A DNA stretch of 26,671 bases, from IMG/VR virus record IMGVR_UViG_3300030098_004039, positions 1 through 26,671 of that record. One strand, written 5' to 3'. Positions 13,266 to 21,158 of this stretch are shown here, piece by piece. Below the pieces are notes generated by a model. It did no database searches, had not been told where the DNA came from, and saw only the letters and a list, made by a program, of their open reading frames with translations. A program made the translations under genes and the position numbers. Positions within the stretch are counted from its first letter, which is position 1, and every line of letters begins with the position of its first letter. The DNA is from a virus.

Positions 13266-13622
13266 TTAATCACCTTTAATAACTCTGTAACTATCCTCAT
13301 CAAAGTGTTGAGTAGAAAATTCAAACATATCAGTGTCTTCCAAAGCAAGCATCTGATGCCTCAACCCTCTATACACATGAAACTTATCTCCTCTTTCAAG
13401 TACCACCTCCTTTGCATTTTCTCTGTCATCATCTTCAGAGTACCATACGTGAAGTTTACCTTCTTCTAAGTAAAAAGTTTCATCCTTGAGAACATGATAA
13501 TGCCAAGAACATCTTTTACCTTTTATGAAGTGAAGAAGTTTGCCACAATACTCTTCAGTATTACAAATCCATTTCTCATATCCCCATCCTTTGGGGACAA
13601 TTTTAATTTCGGAAGAACTCAT
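13266..13622 (-). CDS. Small single-domain cupin, sugar-phosphate isomerase-like
   Basis: 118 aa. The cupin metal site is visible as His41 and His43 (SWHYHV), Glu48 and His89 (GLRHQ). The opening PKGWGYEKW resembles the cupin domain attached to mannose-6-phosphate isomerases and GDP-mannose pyrophosphorylases. A sugar-phosphate isomerase or regulatory binding role is likely but not proven. It overlaps the HAD gene by 20 bases. Confidence 0.75.
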   Translation of the reverse strand: MSSSEIKIVPKGWGYEKWICNTEEYCGKLLHFIKGKRCSWHYHVLKDETFYLEEGKLHVWYSEDDDRENAKEVVLERGDKFHVYRGLRHQMLALEDTDMFEFSTQHFDEDSYRVIKGD

Positions 13623-13941
13623 CAGAATTAATACCTTTATCGTCTATGAATAAATCTGCATGAGGTTTTCCCATAATTAATTCATGGTACTTACATCCCC
13701 ATTCTTTTAATTGCTCTTGCGTAAGTTCAAATAGAACTCCTTCAGCTTTTACAGATGCAATAGAATGAGGTTGATCAGAAAACCTACCCATTGCTCTTGC
13801 AGTAAAGTAGATAATGTAATCACCTTCATCATATAGTTTATTTACTTTATCTATACGATCTTGCCAAGGTTCTGCTTTGTGGTAATCTCTACCTACAGTC
13901 GGTGTGCAGATAGTGTTATCTATATCAATACAGTATCTCAT
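13603..13941 (-). CDS. HAD-superfamily phosphatase, capsule-type (BcbF-like)
   Basis: 112 aa. The HAD nucleophile motif CIDIDNTIC (Asp6, Asp8) is at the N-terminus, IIYFTARAMGR supplies the Thr/Arg motif, and LFIDDKGIN gives the C-terminal Asp-Asp. It resembles small phosphatases linked to capsule biosynthesis. In this cluster it might remove the C7 phosphate from heptose bisphosphate in place of GmhB; that is inference from its position next to the adenylyltransferase. Confidence 0.75.
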   Translation of the reverse strand: MRYCIDIDNTICTPTVGRDYHKAEPWQDRIDKVNKLYDEGDYIIYFTARAMGRFSDQPHSIASVKAEGVLFELTQEQLKEWGCKYHELIMGKPHADLFIDDKGINSDEFFRN

Positions 13942-13943
13942 AT

Positions 13944-14093
13944 TTAAATATTTAAAAGTGCAACTAAAGTATCATAAGGAATCCATGCAGGATCTTCATC
14001 TTTAACCTGAACCAATACTTCAGTGAATTGTTTATTCATAAATCTAGAATAGGTTTCTCTTGTATTTTGAATATAAGTATCTGGATTAATCAT
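13944..14093 (-). CDS. Small protein in the heptose gene block, 49 aa
   Basis: ATG 14091-14093, immediately after the adenylyltransferase stop, to TAA 13944-13946, two bases before the HAD gene start. It exactly fills the gap between two recognisable enzymes. The product is soluble and helical (QFTEVLVQVKDEDPAWIPYD, then TLVALLNI) with no Cys or membrane span. The family is unknown. Confidence 0.55.
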   Translation of the reverse strand: MINPDTYIQNTRETYSRFMNKQFTEVLVQVKDEDPAWIPYDTLVALLNI

Positions 14094-14516
14094 TTAATAC
14101 CTCTCTGGTAGATTTGGATATTTATAGTTAATTTTATTAATCACATTGGTAGAAGAATATCCACCTACTCTATTAAAAAATCTAACTTCTTTTGCATATT
14201 CTCTTCCTACTACATCACCATCCCTCCAATCACCTCCTACAATAAGAACATCGGGATTATAGAATTCAATCAATTGTTCCAATTCTTTTCTACTCCCAAA
14301 GACATGTACTTCATCAATATACTTGATTGCTTTTAACATTGCAACCCGATAGCAAAGATTGTTAATAGGTCTATCTGCACCTTTATCAAGTGCTACCTTT
14401 TCATCAGTATCAACACCAACAATCAATCTATCACCAAGTGCTTTGGCTGCCTTGAACAACTCAATGTGACCTGGATGCATTAGATCAAAGCATCCATTAG
14501 TCCAAATAATTTTCAT
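14094..14516 (-). CDS. Cytidylyltransferase-fold enzyme like the HldE C-domain (heptose-1-P adenylyltransferase)
   Basis: 140 aa. TNGCFDLMHPGHIEL carries the HxGH nucleotide-binding motif (His14, His17), followed by GDRLIVGVDTDEKV, RPINN, a VGGD motif (~93-96) and YSSTNVINKI, all in the order seen in the adenylyltransferase half of HldE. That half joins heptose-1-phosphate to ADP. A TagD-type or other sugar cytidylyltransferase is the main alternative. It lies downstream of HldD and the kinase, so the bifunctional HldE seems split into two genes. Confidence 0.85.
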   Translation of the reverse strand: MKIIWTNGCFDLMHPGHIELFKAAKALGDRLIVGVDTDEKVALDKGADRPINNLCYRVAMLKAIKYIDEVHVFGSRKELEQLIEFYNPDVLIVGGDWRDGDVVGREYAKEVRFFNRVGGYSSTNVINKINYKYPNLPERY

Positions 14517-14528
14517 TTTAAATAATCC

Positions 14529-15347
14529 TCAACCATAATAAAGAATACCATCAGTTAAATAATCCTCAACAGTTATAAAATGATAAGGTAACTCACCTAA
14601 ATTTAACCAATCCATATCAGCACAAGTATATGTTTGATACTTACCTTTTAAATGATCAGGAAATGGTATATATTCTATCTCACCATTATACTTGGTAGCA
14701 ATTAAATTAGCAACCTCTTGGAATGATATTGGATTACTTGTACCTAAATCATAAATCCCAGATGGTTTATTATTATTCAATACTATATCTACTATATCAT
14801 CCACACATATAAAATCTCTTTTAAATTTATCAGACCCTTCAAATAATTTTAATTTACCAGTCTCTTTAATCTGTTGAGTAAACTTCTGTACTGGACTTGC
14901 TTGATCTCCTTTATGGTCTTCACCCTCACCATACACATTGAAGTATCTGAATCCTTGAACTAATGAAAACTCATCCATATGATCCTGAACCCAGTAGTCC
15001 ATTATCACTTTGGATATTGCATAGTAATTAAGAGGGTTTATTGTATTAGAAGTATTACCATAAACAGATGCAGAGGAAGCATACTTAATTGGTATCTCAC
15101 GTTTAATTGCTTCTTGAAATATCCATTCAGTAAAATCAACATTAAAATGATGAAGTGCTTGAAGGTTTTTACAAGTAGTAGATGAGATAGCACCTTGATG
15201 CAATATCAATTCAACATCATTCCATTGATAGAAAGACTGTCTGAAATGCCAACTATCATTCTTCTCCACCTGTACAACTTCTTTACCTGTTAGTTTTTCA
15301 AGGAATTTCTTTCCAATAAAACCTTGAGCTCCTGTAAGAATAATCAT
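14529..15347 (-). CDS. hldD: ADP-L-glycero-D-manno-heptose 6-epimerase HldD
   Basis: Extended SDR fold with NAD(P) motif TGAQGFIG (5-12) and catalytic Tyr109/Lys113 (YAISK). Several HldD-specific stretches are present: LHQGAISSTT, FRYFNVYGEGEDHKG, KLFEGSDKFKRDFICV and IEYIPFPDHLKGKYQ, each closely matching the enterobacterial enzyme as I know it. HldD converts ADP-D-glycero- to ADP-L-glycero-D-manno-heptose for LPS inner core. 272 aa, against ~310 in E. coli, so slightly short. ATGA overlap links it to the kinase gene upstream. Confidence 0.88.
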   Translation of the reverse strand: MIILTGAQGFIGKKFLEKLTGKEVVQVEKNDSWHFRQSFYQWNDVELILHQGAISSTTCKNLQALHHFNVDFTEWIFQEAIKREIPIKYASSASVYGNTSNTINPLNYYAISKVIMDYWVQDHMDEFSLVQGFRYFNVYGEGEDHKGDQASPVQKFTQQIKETGKLKLFEGSDKFKRDFICVDDIVDIVLNNNKPSGIYDLGTSNPISFQEVANLIATKYNGEIEYIPFPDHLKGKYQTYTCADMDWLNLGELPYHFITVEDYLTDGILYYG

Positions 15348-16075
15348 AATAAACTAACTCCTCTTTGTTTAACTACTGTAGAAGCACACTTGTTTGCAAA
15401 CTTAATACTCTCAATTATATCACCTATCTTACAATACTCAACTACAAGTCCTGCCATAAACGAATCACCTGCACCAGATGCATCCTTAACATCAACCTTA
15501 TCAACCGAATACCTCTTACCTTTATATTCACATCCATCAGCTCCCATAGTATGAATAATCTTATTACTTATTTCAGGTACAAGAAATGGTTTTGAGTTTT
15601 GATATTCATAATCATTAATCTTAATATACTTTGCATATTGTATCCATTCCCCAAGAATCTTTTTAGTATCAACAAAAGTATTAGGATGCTTAAAACATAT
15701 CTCATTAATATCATCTTCAGTTAAGAATCCTTTATCATAATCAGAGACCACAATAAGATCATACTCATCATAATCAATATGATTTAGATTAATTCTTGGA
15801 ATTGTTTGTGTGGTATCTACTCTAAAGAATGTATGATTACTATTATGATGAACATATCTTGTTTTGGTAATATCATACCAATTATGATTAGTTAAAAGAT
15901 CACATTGATCATGTAAACTTTTAATATTTCGATGAACATTTTTTGCCATACCAGGATTCTCAGTCTGATCCTTCATGTTTAATACTGGTACGGGTACGTC
16001 AGGACATAATCTTAATGCATCACAATACACAAAGACATCTCTGGAACTATCACCAACAACTAAAACTTTTTTCAT
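15344..16075 (-). CDS. PfkB-family kinase like the HldE N-domain (heptose-7-P kinase)
   Basis: 243 aa. VVGDSSRDVFVYCDALRLCP, then DVPVPVL and ENPGMAKNV, parallel the HldE start (GD...D, SPEAPVPV, PGGAANV). VVSDYDKGFLT corresponds to SDYGKG. GAGDSFMAG (from residue 201, Asp204 as catalytic base) is the PfkB signature. HldE-N makes D-glycero-D-manno-heptose-1,7-bisphosphate. It is shorter than the ~320-aa kinase half, with a trimmed middle. Linked by ATGA to both neighbours. Confidence 0.83.
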   Translation of the reverse strand: MKKVLVVGDSSRDVFVYCDALRLCPDVPVPVLNMKDQTENPGMAKNVHRNIKSLHDQCDLLTNHNWYDITKTRYVHHNSNHTFFRVDTTQTIPRINLNHIDYDEYDLIVVSDYDKGFLTEDDINEICFKHPNTFVDTKKILGEWIQYAKYIKINDYEYQNSKPFLVPEISNKIIHTMGADGCEYKGKRYSVDKVDVKDASGAGDSFMAGLVVEYCKIGDIIESIKFANKCASTVVKQRGVSLL

Positions 16076-16872
16076 CTTCCAATATGAGATTTATAAAACT
16101 CCTTAACATCTTCAGGAGGATGTGGTAAGAATGCTCTAAGTAACCAATCATTCCATCCAGTAAAATTAGGAGATAATTTAATAAACAATCTATCTTTTGG
16201 TAAAACTTTAGCAGCAAGATGAGCACCAAAAGAATCGCATCCAGCATAATAATCACAAGATGCTGCTAAGTCAACAATGTATTTAATAGAAGGTTTAACT
16301 AAAAGTTTATGGTCTGTAACAGGAACATCAATTTCTTTATCGGATATTACTATTACTTTTGCACCCTTTTCCTTAGATAAATTCTCAACAAATTGCCAAT
16401 CATCCATTGTAATAGAAGCAATATCTGATCTAGGTCTTGTAGAAGTTGGATAATGAAAGAGTATATAATTATCAAAATCAACTGGATTTGCATTCTTAAT
16501 AAAAGAAGATCCAACATAAGGACGGGTAGTATCTTCAAAACATCCCACAGCATTTATGGCCTGAACTTCATCTTCTTTAAGTCCAAATAATTTTAAACCT
16601 ACTTGATAATTCTTTGGAAAATCTGGTCTAAAATGCCAGAAAGGAATAGCAATAGGATCAAGAGATTCCATTGCTTTCTTTCCATCTTCATCATCCAAAG
16701 TATAATGTGCTTTTAAATTAGGATAATCTGGATTATTCTCTAACAAAGGAATTAAAACATGACCAAATCTACAAGCCCAATAAAGTTCACTAATAGATTC
16801 CTTTTCTTCAGGAGTAAGAATGGCATCTAGAAATACCATATCTCCAATTCCTACAGAAATATAAGTTTTCAT
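16072..16872 (-). CDS. GT9-like (heptosyltransferase-type) glycosyltransferase
   Basis: 266 aa. The C-terminal YAGCDSFGAHLAAKVL resembles the donor-binding G-x-D-S/T-G-x-x-H-L-A-A block of LPS heptosyltransferases (GT9). The N-terminal ISVGIGDMVFLDAIL is like the G-D glycine loop of that GT-B fold. Its position directly before the ADP-heptose genes suggests that it uses ADP-heptose. The match is partial and no other diagnostic residue is clear. Confidence 0.65.
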   Translation of the reverse strand: MKTYISVGIGDMVFLDAILTPEEKESISELYWACRFGHVLIPLLENNPDYPNLKAHYTLDDEDGKKAMESLDPIAIPFWHFRPDFPKNYQVGLKLFGLKEDEVQAINAVGCFEDTTRPYVGSSFIKNANPVDFDNYILFHYPTSTRPRSDIASITMDDWQFVENLSKEKGAKVIVISDKEIDVPVTDHKLLVKPSIKYIVDLAASCDYYAGCDSFGAHLAAKVLPKDRLFIKLSPNFTGWNDWLLRAFLPHPPEDVKEFYKSHIGR

Positions 16873-16876
16873 TAAA

Positions 16877-18085
16877 TTAATACCTCGACTTTCTTTCTAT
16901 AATCATAGCAGGTTTTCCACTTCTACGAGCAGCAAGTAAACAACTAGTAACTCCTGCACCATTTACTGGATCTAGAACTGGGAAGCTAACTGCCTTTCTA
17001 AAGACTTCAGTAAAATCTTGTGAATGTGTGATACCAGAATAAAAAGGACCAGCATCAGCAGTGACTGCTCTAATAATAATAGGACACTTAAACTCACCAT
17101 GAGATATTCTTTCTATCTTATCAATATGATTAATGATTGCGTCAGCAGCAACCAACATAAAATCATGTCGTTCATAATAAAGAACTGGCAAAAACCCCTC
17201 AAAAGACATACCAATAGCAAGACCTGCCATGAGGTTTTCTGCTACTGGAGTTTCCAACTTTTGATCATCAGGAACATTCTTTAATGTACCTATAGCATTT
17301 CCATACTTAACATTATATCCAATAAAAATAGCACCCAACTTACCCAACTCAGTCATAGAATCAATCATTGCATCTTTATAAGATGACTCTGGTGCAACCC
17401 AATCCTTATCCAAATAACTCATTATATTTGGTTCATCTAAGGGGGGAAAATATTCATTATCTGTTTTCTTGACTGCCTTAGATAGGTCAATCATTCCTGG
17501 CTTGCGACAGTGGGGATAAGTACATTCATAATGATACTTAATAACACGGTTAGAATCCCAAGTTGGATGTGCTGTCTTACCCCAACGGTCAGCATTACTT
17601 GCTTCACACGATCTGTCATTGCTTTCTATGATAAAAGTACAAGGTAAATCAAATCCATCAGCATAACGAACTGCCTCTGAAAGGTGTCCATTATCCTCTG
17701 TACCATCACCAACAAAGCACCAAACCTTTTGGTCCGATCCTTTACGTTTCAATGCCCAGGCAATCCCTGCAGCAATAGCAGGAGTACCACCAATGATAGC
17801 AGAAACAAAAAAGTTTCTTTCCCTATCATAGATGAACATACTGCGTCCATTCTTAATTCTATCTTCTACAACATCAGGTGGCACACCGTGTAGAAGAGCA
17901 TGATAATGATTTCTATGACTGGATATTACATAATCACCTTCCTTTATATCCTTAAAAATATCTATTAACTGTTCCTCATTTCCTCCTGACAAATGAAAAA
18001 GGAATGGGAGTTGGTTATCCATATAAAGATCACCAATATGATCCTCAAAAGCAATTAATTCTTCTTTAGTCCAAACCTTTCTCAT
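16877..18085 (-). CDS. Compact thiamine-diphosphate enzyme: E1-alpha fused to a truncated E1-beta-like domain
   Basis: 402 aa. Residues 1-200 resemble the alpha subunit of 2-oxoacid dehydrogenase E1: SSHRNHYHALLHGVPP, then the thiamine-diphosphate motif GDG (126-128) to Asn156-Asp157. Residues ~230-400 resemble the pyrimidine-binding part of E1-beta, with catalytic-type Glu283 (TPVAENLMAGLAIG) and THSQDF. The usual C-terminal domain of E1-beta is absent. A Cys/His patch (YECTYPHC, 186-193) is unusual. No lipoyl-transferase partner is nearby, but an alcohol dehydrogenase gene overlaps it by one base. A C-C bond-forming or cleaving step on a sugar or small keto acid is plausible; substrate unknown. 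Confidence 0.82.
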   Translation of the reverse strand: MRKVWTKEELIAFEDHIGDLYMDNQLPFLFHLSGGNEEQLIDIFKDIKEGDYVISSHRNHYHALLHGVPPDVVEDRIKNGRSMFIYDRERNFFVSAIIGGTPAIAAGIAWALKRKGSDQKVWCFVGDGTEDNGHLSEAVRYADGFDLPCTFIIESNDRSCEASNADRWGKTAHPTWDSNRVIKYHYECTYPHCRKPGMIDLSKAVKKTDNEYFPPLDEPNIMSYLDKDWVAPESSYKDAMIDSMTELGKLGAIFIGYNVKYGNAIGTLKNVPDDQKLETPVAENLMAGLAIGMSFEGFLPVLYYERHDFMLVAADAIINHIDKIERISHGEFKCPIIIRAVTADAGPFYSGITHSQDFTEVFRKAVSFPVLDPVNGAGVTSCLLAARRSGKPAMIIERKSRY

Positions 18086-19098
18086 TACTCCTCTCCTATA
18101 TTAATCATTATTCTACCAGCATCTCCCGATCTAAGCAAGTCAAATGCATCATTAATTCGATCAAGAGTAAAGGTATTAGTATGCAAACTTTCATATTCTA
18201 ACAATCCTCTATCCGCAAGAGCAATATATCTTGGAATATCTTTTTCAGGATCTGTTCCACCACCTTGTGTTGCTCTAACAGATTTACCAGTACCATCAAA
18301 CATAGAGACTGCATTTGGAATTTCTACCTCTGCACCTGGTCTTGGTTGACCAACAAGAATTAATCTTCCACTTGGTGCAAGTTTATCATATGCTGCACTA
18401 ATTACTGGAGGAATACCAGTGGTGTCAATAATAACATCAACCTTCTGTAGAATATCAGATACATTATAAACAAATGAATCTGCTCCCATTAAAGTACTAA
18501 GTTCAGACATCTTCTCACTAATATCCACAGCATAAATTGGAGATGCACTCTTCATCTTTGCTGCTTGAATTAAATTAAGTCCTACACCACCACACCCAAC
18601 GATAGCAATTGACTCTCCAAACTTAAGATCACATTCATTATCAATGATACCTAATGCAGTTGTTAAAGAACAACCAAGCATTGCTGCTAATACTGGTGAA
18701 GTACTTTGTGGGATAGAAGTCACTCTATTTTCAGAAACAATAGAGTATTCACTAAGAGTTGTAACCTTACCACTTGATATAATTTGATCATCTAAAATAT
18801 ATTCTGGAAAAGGAGATTCAAAACCAGATCCTGGTCTCCAATGCATCACTACCTTGTCACCTACCTTGACAGTATTGACACCCAATCCTATCTGCTCAAC
18901 GATGCCACAACCCTCATGTCCCATTAAGTGGGGAAGAAAACGTGCGTTTCCCTTGTGACCCCTGATTTCGTGCAATTGAGCACCACACAGACCGCTTACA
19001 AGAACTCTTACAAGTACTTGCCCAATCTTTAGATCAGTAGGTTTTACATCTCTAACTGCTAAAGGAGCATCAATCTCTTCTAATACTACTGCTTTCAT
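18085..19098 (-). CDS. Zinc-type alcohol dehydrogenase (MDR family)
   Basis: 337 aa with the MDR layout: catalytic zinc ligands Cys38 (SGLCGAQ), His61-Glu62 (GHEGCG) and Cys143 (LGCSLTTA), then Rossmann motif GCGGVG (~168-173) and an acidic residue (AVDIS) favouring NAD+. The four-cysteine structural-zinc lobe is missing. It oxidises or reduces a hydroxyl group, probably on a sugar or on the product of the adjacent thiamine-diphosphate enzyme, to which it is coupled by TAATG. Substrate not determinable. Confidence 0.88.
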   Translation of the reverse strand: MKAVVLEEIDAPLAVRDVKPTDLKIGQVLVRVLVSGLCGAQLHEIRGHKGNARFLPHLMGHEGCGIVEQIGLGVNTVKVGDKVVMHWRPGSGFESPFPEYILDDQIISSGKVTTLSEYSIVSENRVTSIPQSTSPVLAAMLGCSLTTALGIIDNECDLKFGESIAIVGCGGVGLNLIQAAKMKSASPIYAVDISEKMSELSTLMGADSFVYNVSDILQKVDVIIDTTGIPPVISAAYDKLAPSGRLILVGQPRPGAEVEIPNAVSMFDGTGKSVRATQGGGTDPEKDIPRYIALADRGLLEYESLHTNTFTLDRINDAFDLLRSGDAGRIMINIGEE

Positions 19099-19814
19099 AA
19101 TTCATACCCAACATACTTGGTTACGTTTGTAAAAAGATCTATATGATCATTATAATGTCTTCTATCATTAGGATAGTAAAAGGTTTTTGCTTTAGTATCA
19201 ATCACATCTACAATATAACAAAGTGCCGTAGGGACTGTATGTATTTCCTTTGCATTCTCCAATACTTTTGTCCAATCAAATAAACTAAATCCATCTATAA
19301 TTCTATTTTCTATTACAGGATAATCATATTCCTTTTCACCCAATGAACTAGTCTTACGAATATCTGTATTAGTAAGATCATTCACATATACATACTCGCT
19401 ATCATCATTTAAACCAAGAATATTATAATACAATTCATCTTCTCTATCATTCTTTCTATTAAACTTAAAATACTTACCCCAATCTTTATGATCTATACCA
19501 ACTAATCCAAATTTAGATCTCATAATCATATTTGGATCAGTATTAAAAGTTCTATCTGCGGTAGAAGTATCGATGTAAATAAAACCTTCTACCTCACCAA
19601 ATCCAGCATAATTAAATAATTTACTTCTAGGATCTTTCATCCATTCAGATAATTTACACCATTGAATATCTGGAATATATTCAGAAATCCAAAATATATC
19701 ATCACGTAAAGGCCATATTATAGAATGACCTTTATCAAGATAAGTACGTGCAATCTTCTGAAGAAAGAATACATCTCCAACTCCAGCAGGTTGCTTAATT
19801 ATACATGATTTCAT
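19095..19814 (-). CDS. GT-B/GT9-like protein, 239 aa
   Basis: The N-terminus CIIKQPAGVGDVFFLQKIA resembles the G-D-x-x-x glycine loop at the start of heptosyltransferase-type GT-B proteins, and the late segment IHTVPTALCYIVDVI is a weak form of the donor-binding block. The middle is rich in Asp, Tyr and Asn and unlike anything I recognise. It overlaps both neighbours by 4 bases (ATGA). A glycosyltransferase is the best guess from context. Confidence 0.55.
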   Translation of the reverse strand: MKSCIIKQPAGVGDVFFLQKIARTYLDKGHSIIWPLRDDIFWISEYIPDIQWCKLSEWMKDPRSKLFNYAGFGEVEGFIYIDTSTADRTFNTDPNMIMRSKFGLVGIDHKDWGKYFKFNRKNDREDELYYNILGLNDDSEYVYVNDLTNTDIRKTSSLGEKEYDYPVIENRIIDGFSLFDWTKVLENAKEIHTVPTALCYIVDVIDTKAKTFYYPNDRRHYNDHIDLFTNVTKYVGYEL

Positions 19815-20353
19815 TTAATATATGCTGCTAAAATATAATCATCTTCTGGATTAATTGATTTATGATATTCAATTACATAATCCTCATTAATAGATTTAAT
19901 CTTAGCTTCCAATTTTTTTTCTTTTCCTCCAAAATAAACAGGAATATCATCAATAATGATTGTATGATTTTTAATAGGGTGATCCTTAATAAAATCAAGT
20001 TCCTCAAATGTAGGAACTCCACCACCTTCAGAATGAGCATCCAACCAAAAACAAGCCTTGCCATCTACCTGATTTAACATTTCAGGTATACAATCCAAAG
20101 AAGTTCCTGCCCATAATCCAACATTGTCATTATCTTTAAATCTTTCCATACATTCTTGATGGCGATTTTCCATAAACTCACAACTAAGAATGTTATCAAA
20201 TCCAGCATCTAAAGCATACTGAACACCATTTCCTATATGAGTTCCTGTTTCTACAAAGAATTTACAATCCCTTGCAACACCAAGATCTTTAAAAAGATAG
20301 TAAGCTACTATCTTATCTTCTGCTACTGCTTTTTCAAATAATTCTTTAGTCAT
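19811..20353 (-). CDS. Class I SAM-methyltransferase-like protein, 180 aa
   Basis: FFVETGTHIGNGVQYAL (32-48) is a variant of the glycine-rich SAM-binding motif I, LSCEFMENR provides the acidic motif II, and CFWLDAHSEGG (~101-111) resembles motif IV of FkbM-type or cephalosporin-hydroxylase-type methyltransferases. In glycan clusters such proteins often O-methylate sugars. The protein is short and the target is unknown. Confidence 0.65.
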   Translation of the reverse strand: MTKELFEKAVAEDKIVAYYLFKDLGVARDCKFFVETGTHIGNGVQYALDAGFDNILSCEFMENRHQECMERFKDNDNVGLWAGTSLDCIPEMLNQVDGKACFWLDAHSEGGGVPTFEELDFIKDHPIKNHTIIIDDIPVYFGGKEKKLEAKIKSINEDYVIEYHKSINPEDDYILAAYIK

Positions 20354-21158
20354 TGAAATAATTCCTCCAAATAAAGTCTTCTAAGATTTCCATTTTTTTA
20401 GTCCTCTCTAAGTTATCTTTAACAGCATCTAATTTGCTATAATAAAGATCCTCAGATACATCGAACTGATCAGTAAGATCTATTATACCATCTTTATTAA
20501 AATAGTCACCTATATTAGGAGCTCCATAATAAACTGGTATAGTTCCTGTTGCGAAACAATCTAATAATTTCTCTGTAAAATAAGTTTCATAAGATGCATT
20601 TTCAATAGCAACTGAAAACATATAATCACAAAGACCTTCCTCTTTAGTATCAATCTCAGTATCAAATCCTCTGCCAAAGAAATCAATACCATCTACATCC
20701 TTTAATCTTTCCACCCATTCTAAACGATCTCTATGTCCTTCACACATATTTTTATTAGATGCGATCATAGAAATCATCTTGGACTTATCATATACCTTTG
20801 GTTCTTTAATCCAAGTACCTTGAGCAGGAACCCATTTGAACTTGGGACTGATATCAAGTAATGATTGATTGTGTGTAAAGATAGTATCAAAGGTATCTAA
20901 GATTTTATCCTTACCAACAGTCCTTGCATACTCAGTTATCTGAGGAAGAATAGCAGCAGACTCAAGTATCCAAGCATACTTAGGACCCTTTACTTCATCA
21001 TCAAATGCTATTCCAATAGCACTATCAATATAGAAAGTACCCTCACCACCTTCTTCAACCCATTCAATATGTTCAGATTCCTTACCCCACACTGAACACC
21101 TTGGTGCATCACTATAGTTAAAGGTATTACCGACTAAATTAAATTTATTTCTGGGCAT
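20346..21158 (-). CDS. GT10-like alpha-1,3/4-fucosyltransferase
   Basis: 270 aa from ATG 21156-21158, chosen because GGAG lies seven bases upstream; the frame opens earlier at 21206. The C-terminal half contains ENASYETYFTEKLLDCF followed by TGTIPVYYGAP, the GT10 donor-binding signature (E-N...Y.TEK...A...G..PV..G). GT10 enzymes use GDP-fucose; with a GDP-mannose epimerase gene overlapping it, GDP-L-galactose is a possible donor (inference). Confidence 0.83.
   Translation of the reverse strand: MPRNKFNLVGNTFNYSDAPRCSVWGKESEHIEWVEEGGEGTFYIDSAIGIAFDDEVKGPKYAWILESAAILPQITEYARTVGKDKILDTFDTIFTHNQSLLDISPKFKWVPAQGTWIKEPKVYDKSKMISMIASNKNMCEGHRDRLEWVERLKDVDGIDFFGRGFDTEIDTKEEGLCDYMFSVAIENASYETYFTEKLLDCFATGTIPVYYGAPNIGDYFNKDGIIDLTDQFDVSEDLYYSKLDAVKDNLERTKKMEILEDFIWRNYFND

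Noticed and set aside
14119-14126. TATAAATA (minus strand) late-promoter match
   Set aside because: It lies inside the coding end of the adenylyltransferase gene in a well-coupled operon; with this AT content a chance match is expected and the next gene needs no separate promoter.
16877-18085. Pyruvate dehydrogenase E1 for central metabolism
   Set aside because: The beta-like C-terminal domain is missing and no E2 or lipoyl partner is present; the context is a glycan island.
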